64,000 bases of DNA from Candidatus Neomicrothrix sp. UBA825 (GTDB taxonomy: Bacteria > Actinomycetota > Acidimicrobiia > Acidimicrobiales > UBA8592). Location: assembly GCA_002295705.1 (NCBI GenBank), contig DBHP01000091.1:50112-114111 (forward strand). Direction: 5' to 3'. Shown one piece after another: positions 56,147 through 64,000 of this stretch. The translations under genes and the position numbers were made by a program. Positions within the stretch are counted from its first letter, which is position 1, and the number at the start of each line of letters is the position of its first letter. Below the pieces are notes generated by a model. It was given only the letters and a program-made list of their open reading frames with translations. It did no database searches and was not told where the DNA came from.

Positions 56147-57610
56147 TTACTGGCTCTCCTGTCTTTCAAGGAACTCGTAAACTTCAACCATATCCACACC
56201 AGGGAAGCGCGAGAAACTTCTCGCTGGCAACGGTAATCCCGAAGATACGTTACTTCGGTCTCTAGCTGAAGGCCATGCTACTCCTTGCCAATGCTGCCTT
56301 ACGCTTGCTCTTGGAGTATTGCAACATTCTTTATCTGGGCAATGCGATGTTGAGAATCTTTTTGTATCGCTGCCTCGGAACCATTTTGCTTGGTCTGCCG
56401 TTGTCCCTATCGTAACAGCGTGATAGGGCACTCTGTCTGCTTCAACATGAGTAACGCACCAATACTTTCCGGAAGGCGTGTCAGTGTATTGATAGTGCAA
56501 AGAAAGTGAGTCCTGTGTATGAAAAGCCTGCCGGGTTCCCCAGTTCCTGCATAAATGTTCACCCTCAATTGTTCCGTCGATACCTTGTGGAAGAGGAACA
56601 CCATCGTTTTCATAAGCTTTCCAAACAACGCCTTCATCATCTGACCTTAGGAAATGCAATGTCAACCCAAGGTGCTGAGTCGCTAAATTAGTCAATCTAT
56701 GCCCTGCCATTTCGTATGAAATATAAAAGATTTCCTGTAAATCCTCTATAGATATGTCCATAGATTCATATGCTTTTTGTAAAAAATCCACTGCTGGCTT
56801 CTCAGGAGCAAGGATTGCGGCTGCGAAATAGTTTGATTCCACTCGTTGCCGCAGGTATGTTCCGACATCATCCGCAACCTCGTGATCTAGAGCGTAATGG
56901 CCGAGTGTTTGGAGCACAACCGAGCGTGAGGCACGAGTTGATAGATCATTCCTTTGAGGAATGTAGATAATCTTTTCCCTCTGATCAGTTATTGACCTTG
57001 TCGTTTGAGGTATGTTTTCAGCGCGTTTCACAGAAAAGCCAAAGTGATCACACACATCCATAAGAATACGCTCAGAAACCGGACCTGAACCCGGGTAATC
57101 GAGAGAATTCAAAATACTCTGAGCAATAGTTTCGATTTCCTCATAATAATTATTCTTACTGCTCATCTCACTTCGTAAGTCTTTATTTGAATTTCGAGCA
57201 ATATTTTTAGGTGTATTTGGATTAGAAATCGTGAAAGTATTATCCTCCTCAAGAGCTGAATACAATCCGATGATGTGCTCCAAGATTTCGTCTGGCATTC
57301 TTGACGAAGGCCTAAGATAAGGTAATTTTCGCTGCTTATTTTGTGGTTCGTCTTGCAACCTTCGAAGTTCAATTTCTAAACCCGCTCTTCGATTCGGTGG
57401 CTCAGGGTCAAGAAGGTCCGACGGGGTACAATCCAGAGCAGAAGCAAGTTCTCTGATCAAAGTGACTCTCGGTTCCATAATACCATTTTCGAGTTGGGAG
57501 AGATATGGAGCAGGTTTACTTATAATTTTACCGAGCTGCACTAGAGTATAATTATTCCTCTTGCGATAATATTTTAGCCGTTGTCCAAACACTAATGAAT
57601 CCACATTCAT
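56147..57610 (-). CDS. RamB/ScfR-like XRE-family regulator
   Basis: This 487-residue regulator has an N-terminal XRE helix-turn-helix (about 8-65; TLVQLGKIISKPAPYLSQLENG), an IrrE/DUF955-like middle domain in which the metalloprotease HExxH is degenerate (TLGHYALDH), and a C-terminal DUF2083-like region with HCPDKECC cysteines. The layout and length match RamB of Corynebacterium and Rv0465c of Mycobacterium, which control acetate and glyoxylate-shunt genes. It is divergent from aceA across 161 bases, the same neighbourhood as in those organisms. CATATT lies six bases before ATG 57610. Confidence 0.85.
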   Translation of the reverse strand: MNVDSLVFGQRLKYYRKRNNYTLVQLGKIISKPAPYLSQLENGIMEPRVTLIRELASALDCTPSDLLDPEPPNRRAGLEIELRRLQDEPQNKQRKLPYLRPSSRMPDEILEHIIGLYSALEEDNTFTISNPNTPKNIARNSNKDLRSEMSSKNNYYEEIETIAQSILNSLDYPGSGPVSERILMDVCDHFGFSVKRAENIPQTTRSITDQREKIIYIPQRNDLSTRASRSVVLQTLGHYALDHEVADDVGTYLRQRVESNYFAAAILAPEKPAVDFLQKAYESMDISIEDLQEIFYISYEMAGHRLTNLATQHLGLTLHFLRSDDEGVVWKAYENDGVPLPQGIDGTIEGEHLCRNWGTRQAFHTQDSLSLHYQYTDTPSGKYWCVTHVEADRVPYHAVTIGTTADQAKWFRGSDTKRFSTSHCPDKECCNTPRASVRQHWQGVAWPSARDRSNVSSGLPLPARSFSRFPGVDMVEVYEFLERQESQ

Positions 57611-57704
57611 CTCCTAAATATGTAAAAAGCATACCCCGAGACAAATAACTTTTGGCTTTTTTATCGATTTCAATAATTTCTGCATTATTTAGCCAGTTAT
57701 AAGG

Positions 57705-57733
57705 TTGATTTTAGTAGAGTTCTACTGCATCGT
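57705..57733 (+). promoter_or_regulatory. Putative aceA promoter with palindromic operator
   Basis: TTGATT (57705-57710), a 17-base spacer and CATCGT (57728-57733) form a weak promoter. AGTAGAGTTCTACT (57713-57726), with perfect 6-bp arms around GT, fills the spacer. It is a good position for repression by the divergent RamB-like protein, though it does not resemble the known RamB box. A CAAATAACTTTTGGC stretch at 57642-57656 is closer to an AACTTTGCA-type RamB box. Confidence 0.4.
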
Positions 57734-57771
57734 GGATACGCACACATTACTTCCCCCTCAAGGAGACAACG

Positions 57772-59052
57772 ATGTCTAAGTCATTTGAAGAACAGGTCGA
57801 CCAACTTAATAATGAATGGAAAGAGAACGATCGATGGGCCGGAGTCGTTCGTGACTACTCAGCAGAAGAAGTTATAAACCTTCGAGGTTCAGTTGATATT
57901 GAATACAGTCTCGCACGTCGCGGCGCAGAAAAGCTCTGGGAGAAACTAAACAGCAACGCCTACACTCACGCAATGGGTGCTCTAACAGGCGGCCAAGCTG
58001 TTCAAATGGTTAAAGGCGGCCTAGAAGCCATCTATCTCTCAGGTTGGCAAGTCGCTGGCGATGCAAACCTAGCTGAGCAGGTCTACCCAGACCAAAGCCT
58101 CTATCCCGCAAATTCAGTACCCACAGTCGTTCGAAGGATAAACAACGCTCTTAGAAGAGCTGATCAAATCGAATGGAGTGAAGGAAACAGAGATCGTGAA
58201 TGGCTCATCCCAATCGTCGCAGACGCTGAAGCTGGTTTCGGTGGACCACTTAACGCATTTGAACTCATGAAATCAATGATTGAAGCTGGAGCAGCCGGCG
58301 TTCATTGGGAGGATCAATTAGCAAGCGAAAAGAAATGCGGTCACATGGGTGGGAAAGTCCTCGTTCCGACCCAGCAACATATTCGCACACTAACAGCAGC
58401 CCGTTTAGCTGCAGACGTAATGAACGTACCTTCAGTCGTTGTCGCTAGAACTGATTCTCTCGCAGCCACACTCCTAACTAGCGATGTAGACGAACGAGAT
58501 CAAAGGTTCTGCACAGGAGAACGCTCTGCAGAAGGATTTTTCCATGTTGAGAATGGAATGGATGCCGCTATCTCACGTGGCCTAGCATACGCACCATATG
58601 CTGACCTCGTCTGGTGTGAAACCAGCACCCCGGACTTGGATGAAGCCAAACGCTTTGCTGAAGCGATGAAAGCGGAATTTCCAGACAAGATGCTCGCATA
58701 CAACTGCTCACCATCATTCAATTGGAAAGCAGCACTTGATGATGACACGATAGCTAAATTCCAAAGAGAGCTTGGTGCCATGGGCTACCGATTCCAATTT
58801 ATTACGTTAGCAGGATGGCATGCATTAAACGCCTCCATGTTTGAACTATCCAAGGCCTACACTGACAGGGATATGACAGCATATGTGGAACTTCAGCAAC
58901 GAGAATTTGCTATGGAAGACGATGGGTATAGCGCTACACGTCACCAACGTGAAGTCGGAGCTGGCTATTTTGATCAAGTCGCAACTGTTATCTCCGGCGG
59001 AACTGCCAGCACATTAGCGCTGAAAGGCAGCACTGAGGAAGAACAGTTCTGA
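57772..59052 (+). CDS. aceA: Isocitrate lyase
   Basis: This enzyme splits isocitrate into succinate and glyoxylate. The 426 residues match the short bacterial type (ICL1). The catalytic motif KKCGHMGGK is near residues 187-195. [18 protein letters not shown] binds the metal, and TLAGWHALN lies in the C-terminal part. The start ATG 57772 has a strong AAGGAGA. It is followed 51 bases later by malate synthase, giving a complete glyoxylate bypass. Confidence 0.97.
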   Translation: MSKSFEEQVDQLNNEWKENDRWAGVVRDYSAEEVINLRGSVDIEYSLARRGAEKLWEKLNSNAYTHAMGALTGGQAVQMVKGGLEAIYLSGWQVAGDANLAEQVYPDQSLYPANSVPTVVRRINNALRRADQIEWSEGNRDREWLIPIVADAEAGFGGPLNAFELMKSMIEAGAAGVHWEDQLASEKKCGHMGGKVLVPTQQHIRTLTAARLAADVMNVPSVVVARTDSLAATLLTSDVDERDQRFCTGERSAEGFFHVENGMDAAISRGLAYAPYADLVWCETSTPDLDEAKRFAEAMKAEFPDKMLAYNCSPSFNWKAALDDDTIAKFQRELGAMGYRFQFITLAGWHALNASMFELSKAYTDRDMTAYVELQQREFAMEDDGYSATRHQREVGAGYFDQVATVISGGTASTLALKGSTEEEQF

Positions 59053-59103
59053 CACATATCCCATCAAGCACTAATGTAGAGCTTGCTAGAACAAGGGGTG
59101 TAT

Positions 59104-61293
59104 ATGAGCTCAGAAAAGATAACTAGAGGACCTCTTGAAATAGATTCTGCTTTATCTTCATTTATCGAAATGAAGGTGCTTGACGGGCTTGCAATAGAGC
59201 CTCTGGAGTTTTGGGACAAGTTCGGAGCATTTCTCAAAGAATACAAAATCCTCGCTGACCAATTCCTAAAATCCAGAGATGACATCCAATCATTAATTGA
59301 TCAATGGCATATAGAACGCAAAGATGAAGTCCATGATGAGGACTCCTACAAGTCTTTCTTAGCCGACATTGGCTACATACTCCCCAGACCTCAGACTGTT
59401 ACTGTCAATACGAATAACGTTGACCCTGAAATTGCTGCTGTCGCCGCTCCACAGCTTGTAGTCCCAATTGACAATGCTCGATATGCACTAAATGCCGCAA
59501 ACGCTCGATGGGGAAGCCTCTACGACGCCTTATACGGAACTGATATCATCAGCGATGCAGATGGCGCTGAAGCAACCGGACCCTATAACCCTAAAAGAGG
59601 GGCAAAGGTCATTGAATACACGCGGACCCTACTCGATAAACATTTTCCACTACTTTCACTTAGCCACGAAGATTCACTTAGCTACCGGATAGTCAATCAA
59701 AACTTGATAGTTGCTACCACTAATGGAGATGCGACACTAGTAGATAAAGAACAGTTCATTGGCTACACCGGGAATACAGACAGTCCAGAGTCAATATTTC
59801 TTCGCAAAAATAACTTGCATATAGAGATCATCATTGATCCAAAAGACCAAATAGGTTCCACAGATTCAGCAAATATAGCCGATGTGATGGTCGAGTCCGC
59901 TGTCAGCACAATCATGGACTGCGAAGACTCAGTAGCCACTGTTGATGCAGAAGATAAAGTCACGGCATATGCTAACTGGCTTGGCTTAATGAAAGGAACC
60001 CTTGAAACTAGTTTCATAAAAGGCTCCCAAACCATCATCAGAAAGTTAAACCCTGATTCATTAATCACTTTAGCCAACGGAGAGCAAGGCATTATTAGAA
60101 GACGATCGCTCCTCCTCGTTCGAAACGTAGGCATGCACCTCACCACGGACATGATTACCGTCGATGGCGAAAGTGTGCACGAGACATTAATTGACGCTGT
60201 AGTGACAACTCTATGCGGCATGCATGACCTAATAAAAGCTGATCACCTCAAGAACAGCCCGGCTGGATCAATCTACATCGTTAAGCCCAAAATGCATGGC
60301 CCTGATGAAGTCGCAATGGCTGACAAAATGTTCTCAACCATTGAGTCAATGCTCAGCCTGAACCCCAACACCATCAAAATCGGGATCATGGACGAGGAAC
60401 GGCGTACGTCTCTAAACTTACTGGCTTGCATTGAGGCAGCATCGGAACGTGTCGTATTTATCAATACTGGATTCCTTGACAGGACTGGTGACGAAATCCA
60501 CACGAGTATGGAAGCTGGACCAGTTGTCCCCAAAACTGAAATGAAAACTCAACAATGGCTTTCAGCATACGAAAATATTAATGTTGATGAAGGCCTCGAA
60601 GCTGGGCTTCTGGGCCACGGTCAGATCGGCAAAGGCATGTGGGCGCGTCCCGATGACATGGCGGACATGCTTAAAGAAAAAATTTCGCACCCTCTTGCAG
60701 GAGCAAGTTGTGCATGGGTTCCTTCACCTACTGCTGCAACATTACATTCCCTACATTACTTTGATGTGAATGTTGCTGATGTCCAAAGATCATTGGAGGA
60801 TAGAGAATTAACGAGTCGTGAGCTTATGCTTCGAATTCCAACACTAGAAGCAGGCAGAGAACTAAGCCCACAGGAAATTAATTCTGAATTACGAAACAAT
60901 GCGCAGGGCATACTCGGATATGTATCTCGATGGGTAGGTCAAGGTGTTGGCTGCTCAAAAGTACCGGATATAAATGATGTTCAACTAATGGAAGATCGAG
61001 CAACACTTCGAATATCGAGTCAACACATAACAAATTGGCTTCATCATGGGGTAATTACTGAGGAGCAAATCCACAATACTATGCAAGAGATGGCAGCTCT
61101 AGTGGATGATCAGAACAGCGATGACCCTGATTACATACCCATGTCTGATGACTTAAATGAGAGTATTTCATATCAAGCTGCTTTGGCACTTATTTTTGAA
61201 GGACGAGACCAATCAAACGGCTATACAGAATTTCTTCTTACTGAACGCCGACAAAGAATGAAAGCCTCGTTAGCTAAGAAATCAGACATTTAG
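59104..61293 (+). CDS. glcB: Malate synthase G
   Basis: This enzyme condenses glyoxylate and acetyl-CoA to malate. The start is taken at ATG 59104 (729 residues), because AAGGGG sits a few bases upstream; the frame is open to a TTG at 59083. The length matches isoform G. Motifs: MDCEDSVATVDAEDK, the catalytic Arg/Glu region RSLLLVRNVGMHL, KIGIMDEERRTSLNL, and FINTGFLDRTGDEIHT. The stop lies four bases from the end of the convergent tRNA-Arg. Confidence 0.96.
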   Translation: MSSEKITRGPLEIDSALSSFIEMKVLDGLAIEPLEFWDKFGAFLKEYKILADQFLKSRDDIQSLIDQWHIERKDEVHDEDSYKSFLADIGYILPRPQTVTVNTNNVDPEIAAVAAPQLVVPIDNARYALNAANARWGSLYDALYGTDIISDADGAEATGPYNPKRGAKVIEYTRTLLDKHFPLLSLSHEDSLSYRIVNQNLIVATTNGDATLVDKEQFIGYTGNTDSPESIFLRKNNLHIEIIIDPKDQIGSTDSANIADVMVESAVSTIMDCEDSVATVDAEDKVTAYANWLGLMKGTLETSFIKGSQTIIRKLNPDSLITLANGEQGIIRRRSLLLVRNVGMHLTTDMITVDGESVHETLIDAVVTTLCGMHDLIKADHLKNSPAGSIYIVKPKMHGPDEVAMADKMFSTIESMLSLNPNTIKIGIMDEERRTSLNLLACIEAASERVVFINTGFLDRTGDEIHTSMEAGPVVPKTEMKTQQWLSAYENINVDEGLEAGLLGHGQIGKGMWARPDDMADMLKEKISHPLAGASCAWVPSPTAATLHSLHYFDVNVADVQRSLEDRELTSRELMLRIPTLEAGRELSPQEINSELRNNAQGILGYVSRWVGQGVGCSKVPDINDVQLMEDRATLRISSQHITNWLHHGVITEEQIHNTMQEMAALVDDQNSDDPDYIPMSDDLNESISYQAALALIFEGRDQSNGYTEFLLTERRQRMKASLAKKSDI

Positions 61294-61297
61294 TCAG

Positions 61298-61371
<74 letters not shown>

Positions 61372-61409
61372 CTCCTATAAGACTAGAGGTTAAAATAGCG
61401 AAGTTGCTA

Positions 61410-62225
61410 TCAGAATGGACGATCGCCAAGAATTGTTGTTCTTTCCATTCTCCTGTGAGCTGGAAGAAAATCATCAGTTCCGGTGTGTTGTACGCAACGG
61501 TTATCCCAAAGGACTATTGTTGTCTCATCCCACTTAACCCGTATTTGAATGCTTGGATCTCTTATTGCGTTTTCTAAACGCCGCAAAAGGGTATTGCTTC
61601 TATTTTCATCAACCCCATCTATGTGAGCTGTGAAGAAGTTATTCGTAAATATTGCCTTCTCTCTGGTTTCCGGATGTGTGCGAATTACCGGATGACTTAC
61701 CAAAGGATATTTTTTTCTTGTTGATTCAATATCCTTTTTGTCAAGGACGTGATGATTTTTTTTAAACCAGTCATGAGTGGCGGTTAACTCTGATACTGCG
61801 TTTTTCGTTTCAAGATCCAACCGGCTGTACGCCTCAACAGCATTAGCGAAGCAGGTATCTCCTCCGACTTCTGGTACCACTACTCCCCTGAGGATAGACC
61901 CCATAGGCGGTTTCTCTCGGTAAGTAACGTCTGAATGCCAATCGGTCGCAGAATAATGTGTTTTTTTCGTTGAACCTCCTGACTCCAGCACTATTATTTC
62001 TTGATAGTCGACGTGTTTGTTAGCGAATGGATGAATTTCAAGGTTCCCAAAGTGTTTTGAAAAGTTGACATGTTCTTCAGAAGTTAACGACTGATTGCGA
62101 AGAACCAGCACCTTGTGTTCGAGCCATAATCTTTGAAGATCATCAATCGCCTTAGTACTAAGATTCCTTAAATCGATTCCTTGCACCTCAGCTCCAAAAA
62201 AGTTGTTTAGTCGTACTACTTTCAT
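61410..62225 (-). CDS. TauD/TfdA-family Fe(II)/2-oxoglutarate dioxygenase, copy 1
   Basis: The 271-residue enzyme has the Fe-binding triad H-x-D in WHSDVT (near residues 93-98) and the distal His in VQHTG. The 2-oxoglutarate-binding Arg is in RRMERTT. The fold core MGSILRGVVVPEVGGDTCFAN is typical of taurine/2,4-D dioxygenases. The substrate is unknown; taurine, sulfonates or other small acids are options. It starts five bases after copy 2 ends, without a ribosome site, so it is coupled. Confidence 0.9.
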   Translation of the reverse strand: MKVVRLNNFFGAEVQGIDLRNLSTKAIDDLQRLWLEHKVLVLRNQSLTSEEHVNFSKHFGNLEIHPFANKHVDYQEIIVLESGGSTKKTHYSATDWHSDVTYREKPPMGSILRGVVVPEVGGDTCFANAVEAYSRLDLETKNAVSELTATHDWFKKNHHVLDKKDIESTRKKYPLVSHPVIRTHPETREKAIFTNNFFTAHIDGVDENRSNTLLRRLENAIRDPSIQIRVKWDETTIVLWDNRCVQHTGTDDFLPAHRRMERTTILGDRPF

Positions 62226-62230
62226 GAGAG

Positions 62231-63037
62231 TCAGACTGGCTTAGTGCCGATTATTGTGACGCGCTCAACGTGCCTTTTCTGTGGGTAGAAATCGTTGGAG
62301 GCCTGATGTTGCACAATTCTATTGTCCCACATGACAATGGTGTTGACCTCCCATTTGATTCTGCACTGCACTGAAGGACTCTGTATCGCATGCTGTAAAG
62401 TTTTGAGGAGATACTGGCTTTCGTCTCTAGCTATTCCTTCTATATGTGAAACAAAAGGTTTATTTGTGTATATCCCCCGCTCCCCTGTCTCAGGGTGTGT
62501 TCGAATTACTGGATGACGGGCTGGAGGGTATTTCTTTTGTTTCTCCTTTCTTTCTTTTTCTGACATGTTTCGTCCGAATGTTTTAGAAAAGTCGTGAATT
62601 GCGTATAGCGAATCGACTCGATCTTTTATTTCAGGGTCTAAGCGGTTGTAGGCTTCTGCAGTGTTCGCAAATGAGGTGTCGCCACCGACTTCAGGGATGG
62701 TTCGCCCACGCAAGATTGACCCCATTGATGGCTTTTGCCGCCAAGTTACATCGGAATGCCAATTTGAAGCAGCGTATTGAACTTTGTCGTTAGAGATGAT
62801 CTTTACTATCTCTGGATATTCTTTTGGATGGGGAGCGAACGGGTGTACTTCTAGCTCGCCAAAGTTTTTTCCAAATTCGATATGTTCCTGTCTCGTAAGA
62901 TCTTGATTCCTAAATACAAGCACCTTATGTCTAAGCCATTCTTCTTTGATTGCTTGTATCTCACCTTTGTTTGTTCTGGCAAGATTTATGTCGGTAATCT
63001 CTGCGCCTACAAATCCTGTGATCGGATGAATATTCAA
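62231..63037 (-). CDS. TauD/TfdA-family Fe(II)/2-oxoglutarate dioxygenase, copy 2
   Basis: The 268-residue paralogue of its two neighbours has an intact triad (WHSDVT, distal His in VQHQAS) and the ERVTI arginine. The start is TTG at 63037, supported by an AAAGGGGGGG run four bases upstream. The insert after the Fe site (SEKERKEKQKKYPPARHP) is shared with copy 3 and only partly with copy 1, so copies 2 and 3 look closest. Substrate unknown. It is co-transcribed with copy 1. Confidence 0.9.
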   Translation of the reverse strand: MNIHPITGFVGAEITDINLARTNKGEIQAIKEEWLRHKVLVFRNQDLTRQEHIEFGKNFGELEVHPFAPHPKEYPEIVKIISNDKVQYAASNWHSDVTWRQKPSMGSILRGRTIPEVGGDTSFANTAEAYNRLDPEIKDRVDSLYAIHDFSKTFGRNMSEKERKEKQKKYPPARHPVIRTHPETGERGIYTNKPFVSHIEGIARDESQYLLKTLQHAIQSPSVQCRIKWEVNTIVMWDNRIVQHQASNDFYPQKRHVERVTIIGTKPV

Positions 63038-63138
63038 TATCCCCCCCTTTATGCGAACATAGCACTGAAAAATCTTTTTTAAGATTATCTGTTAAATGTT
63101 GTCACGTTAAGTCCAGAATGGCTTTATCATAAGGTGTC

Positions 63139-63153
63139 GCCCGTTATTCGGGC
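63139..63153 (+). other. Small hairpin just before tRNA-His
   Basis: GCCCG and CGGGC pair around a TTATT loop, four bases before tRNA-His. No T-run follows on either strand, so it is not an intrinsic terminator. A processing or structural role is only a guess. Confidence 0.25.
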
Positions 63154-63156
63154 CAT

Positions 63157-63231
63157 GGTGGCCGTAGCTCAGCCTGGTAGAGCCCCTGTTTGTGGTACAG
63201 GTGGTCGCGGGTTCAAATCCCGTCGGTCACC
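63157..63231 (+). tRNA. tRNA-His (anticodon GTG)
   Basis: Acceptor GTGGCCG/CGGTCAC with an extra G at -1 facing C73, the histidine identity pair. The anticodon stem is CCTGT/ACAGG with loop TTGTGGT giving GTG. The T-arm is GCGGGTTCAAATCCCGT. CCA is not encoded. It is transcribed opposite to the dioxygenases on both sides. Confidence 0.95.
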
Positions 63232-63286
63232 CGACAAAAAGTACACTTGGATCTCAGATTTTAGTTCCTCTTGAACAAATGAGATA

Positions 63287-64000
63287 TCAAAATGGCCGGT
63301 CACCAATGATTGTGACCCTCTCAACAACTCGCTCATTTGGATAGAAATCCGCAGCAACTGCATGTTGTGATGATCGATTGTCCCACATCACAAATGTGTC
63401 AACTTCCCATTTGAGTCGAAATTGTACTGTAGGACTCATGATCGCTTTTTCCAAAATCGCTAATAGCTTTTCGCTTTCTTCCGGCGAGACCCCTTCAATG
63501 TAATCTGTGTGATATCCGTTGGTATAGATGCTTCGCTCCCCTGTTTCAGGGTGAGTTCTCACTACAGGGTGACGGGCTGGAGGGTATTTCTCTTGCAACT
63601 CTGCGCGTTCTTCTTCGGTAAATTTCTCTCCAATGCTTTTCGTAAAGTCATGTATGGCGTATAGATCATCAATTTGAGATTTAATAGAATCGGGTAAGAG
63701 TTCGTAAGCGGCGGCTGCGCTTGCGAAACAAGTATCGCCACCGGTCTCTGGAATAACAACGCCTCGAAGAATAGAGCCTAATGAGGGTTCTTCGCGCCAA
63801 GTTACATCTGAATGCCAGATTACTGCTGCGAATTCTTTTTCTGGGTTTGATGCGATTCGAAGTATTTCGGGAGAATCACCGAGTCCGACATGCCCACCTC
63901 GCGCGAAGGGGTGAATTTCTAGCTCTCCGAACTTTCTCCCAAAAGCTATGTGATCTTCAACGGTAATGTGCTGATCTCGGAAAACTAAAACTTTATGATC
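63287..64000 (-). CDS. TauD/TfdA-family dioxygenase, copy 3 (N-terminus beyond window)
   Basis: The frame is open from the right edge (64000) to the stop at 63287, giving 237 residues without a start codon; roughly 30-35 N-terminal residues are missing. The Fe site WHSDVTW, the core GSILRGVVIPETGGDTCFA, the distal His in SQHAV and the ERVTI arginine are all intact. The YPPARHPVVRTHPETGER block is nearly shared with copy 2. Tandem duplication is the likely origin. Substrate unknown. Confidence 0.9.
   Translation of the reverse strand, partial: DHKVLVFRDQHITVEDHIAFGRKFGELEIHPFARGGHVGLGDSPEILRIASNPEKEFAAVIWHSDVTWREEPSLGSILRGVVIPETGGDTCFASAAAAYELLPDSIKSQIDDLYAIHDFTKSIGEKFTEEERAELQEKYPPARHPVVRTHPETGERSIYTNGYHTDYIEGVSPEESEKLLAILEKAIMSPTVQFRLKWEVDTFVMWDNRSSQHAVAADFYPNERVVERVTIIGDRPF

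Noticed and set aside
63169..63363. Open frame antisense to tRNA-His with DLNPRPPVPQTGALPG
   Set aside because: This peptide is the well-known spurious translation of a tRNA antisense strand.
63562..63759. Apparent frameshift or truncation of the third dioxygenase
   Set aside because: Reading the minus strand from 64000 gives one open frame down to 63287 with all conserved motifs, so the gene is intact and only cut by the window edge. The other frame is a shadow.

Overview
The window is a gene-dense chromosomal segment from a bacterium that looks like an actinobacterium, probably an AT-leaning, streamlined (perhaps aquatic, Acidimicrobiia-like) lineage. The evidence is gene content and order. 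The run tig-clpP-clpX-folC-ndk ... rne-rplU-rpmA-obgE-proB, the clusters nadD-lytR_C-rsfS, holA/rpsT and lepA-dnaJ-rsmE, a class II DAHP synthase, a RamB-like regulator beside isocitrate lyase, and an MSMEG/Rv-like malate synthase G are all arrangements familiar from Actinobacteria. The exact taxon is inference. No mobile element, CRISPR array or prophage is visible, and no gap between genes exceeds about 300 bases.

Layout. 1-4256 (minus): trkA followed by two tandem TrkH-type K+ channel genes, the last running off the left edge. 4429-8394 (plus): K+-dependent H+-pyrophosphatase, an alpha/beta hydrolase and D-Ala-D-Ala ligase. 8384-13934: a TetR regulator divergent from an operon of a fatty-acyl-reductase/HAD fusion, a LarA-like (DUF2088) protein and a PlsC acyltransferase. 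This is the least familiar system here. 14030-20049 (plus): aconitase, LysR regulator, acyl-CoA carboxyltransferase-like protein and citrate synthase. 20051-28192: translation, chaperone and replication housekeeping genes (rsmE, dnaJ, lepA, rpsT, holA, thioredoxin-TPR, tRNA-Ala, rsfS, LytR_C protein, nadD). 28481-33078: sigma factor, aroG, VWA/MoxR pair. 33187-35947: murJ converging on proB. 35997-53158 (minus): a long housekeeping block with obgE, ribosomal proteins L27/L21, RNase E/G, two radical-SAM-linked genes, the rodA-mrdA-mreDCB elongasome (so a rod-shaped cell is likely), ndk, folC, clpX, clpP and tig. 53265-64000: tRNA-Gly, uridine kinase, an acyltransferase-SGNH membrane protein, the glyoxylate shunt (RamB-like regulator, aceA, glcB), tRNA-Arg, and three TauD-type dioxygenases with tRNA-His between the second and third.

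How it works together. Aconitase, citrate synthase, isocitrate lyase and malate synthase give TCA entry plus a glyoxylate bypass, implying growth on acetate or fatty acids. A near-consensus CRP/GlxR box before gltA and a palindrome in the aceA promoter are candidate control points. Expression signals recur in one style: many ATG/GTG genes have a -10 hexamer ending exactly six bases before the start codon, which predicts leaderless mRNAs, whereas the TTG-start genes hppA, gltA and the second dioxygenase carry strong Shine-Dalgarno sequences. Convergent genes abut or overlap at every junction, with no intrinsic terminators.

Most notable: the only ClpP here has alanine in place of the catalytic serine while its His and Asp are retained at canonical spacing. 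Next are the TetR-controlled reductase/HAD, LarA-like and PlsC lipid-type operon with mirror-image leaderless promoters sharing one operator, RNase E/G without its zinc-link tail, and the dioxygenase trio.
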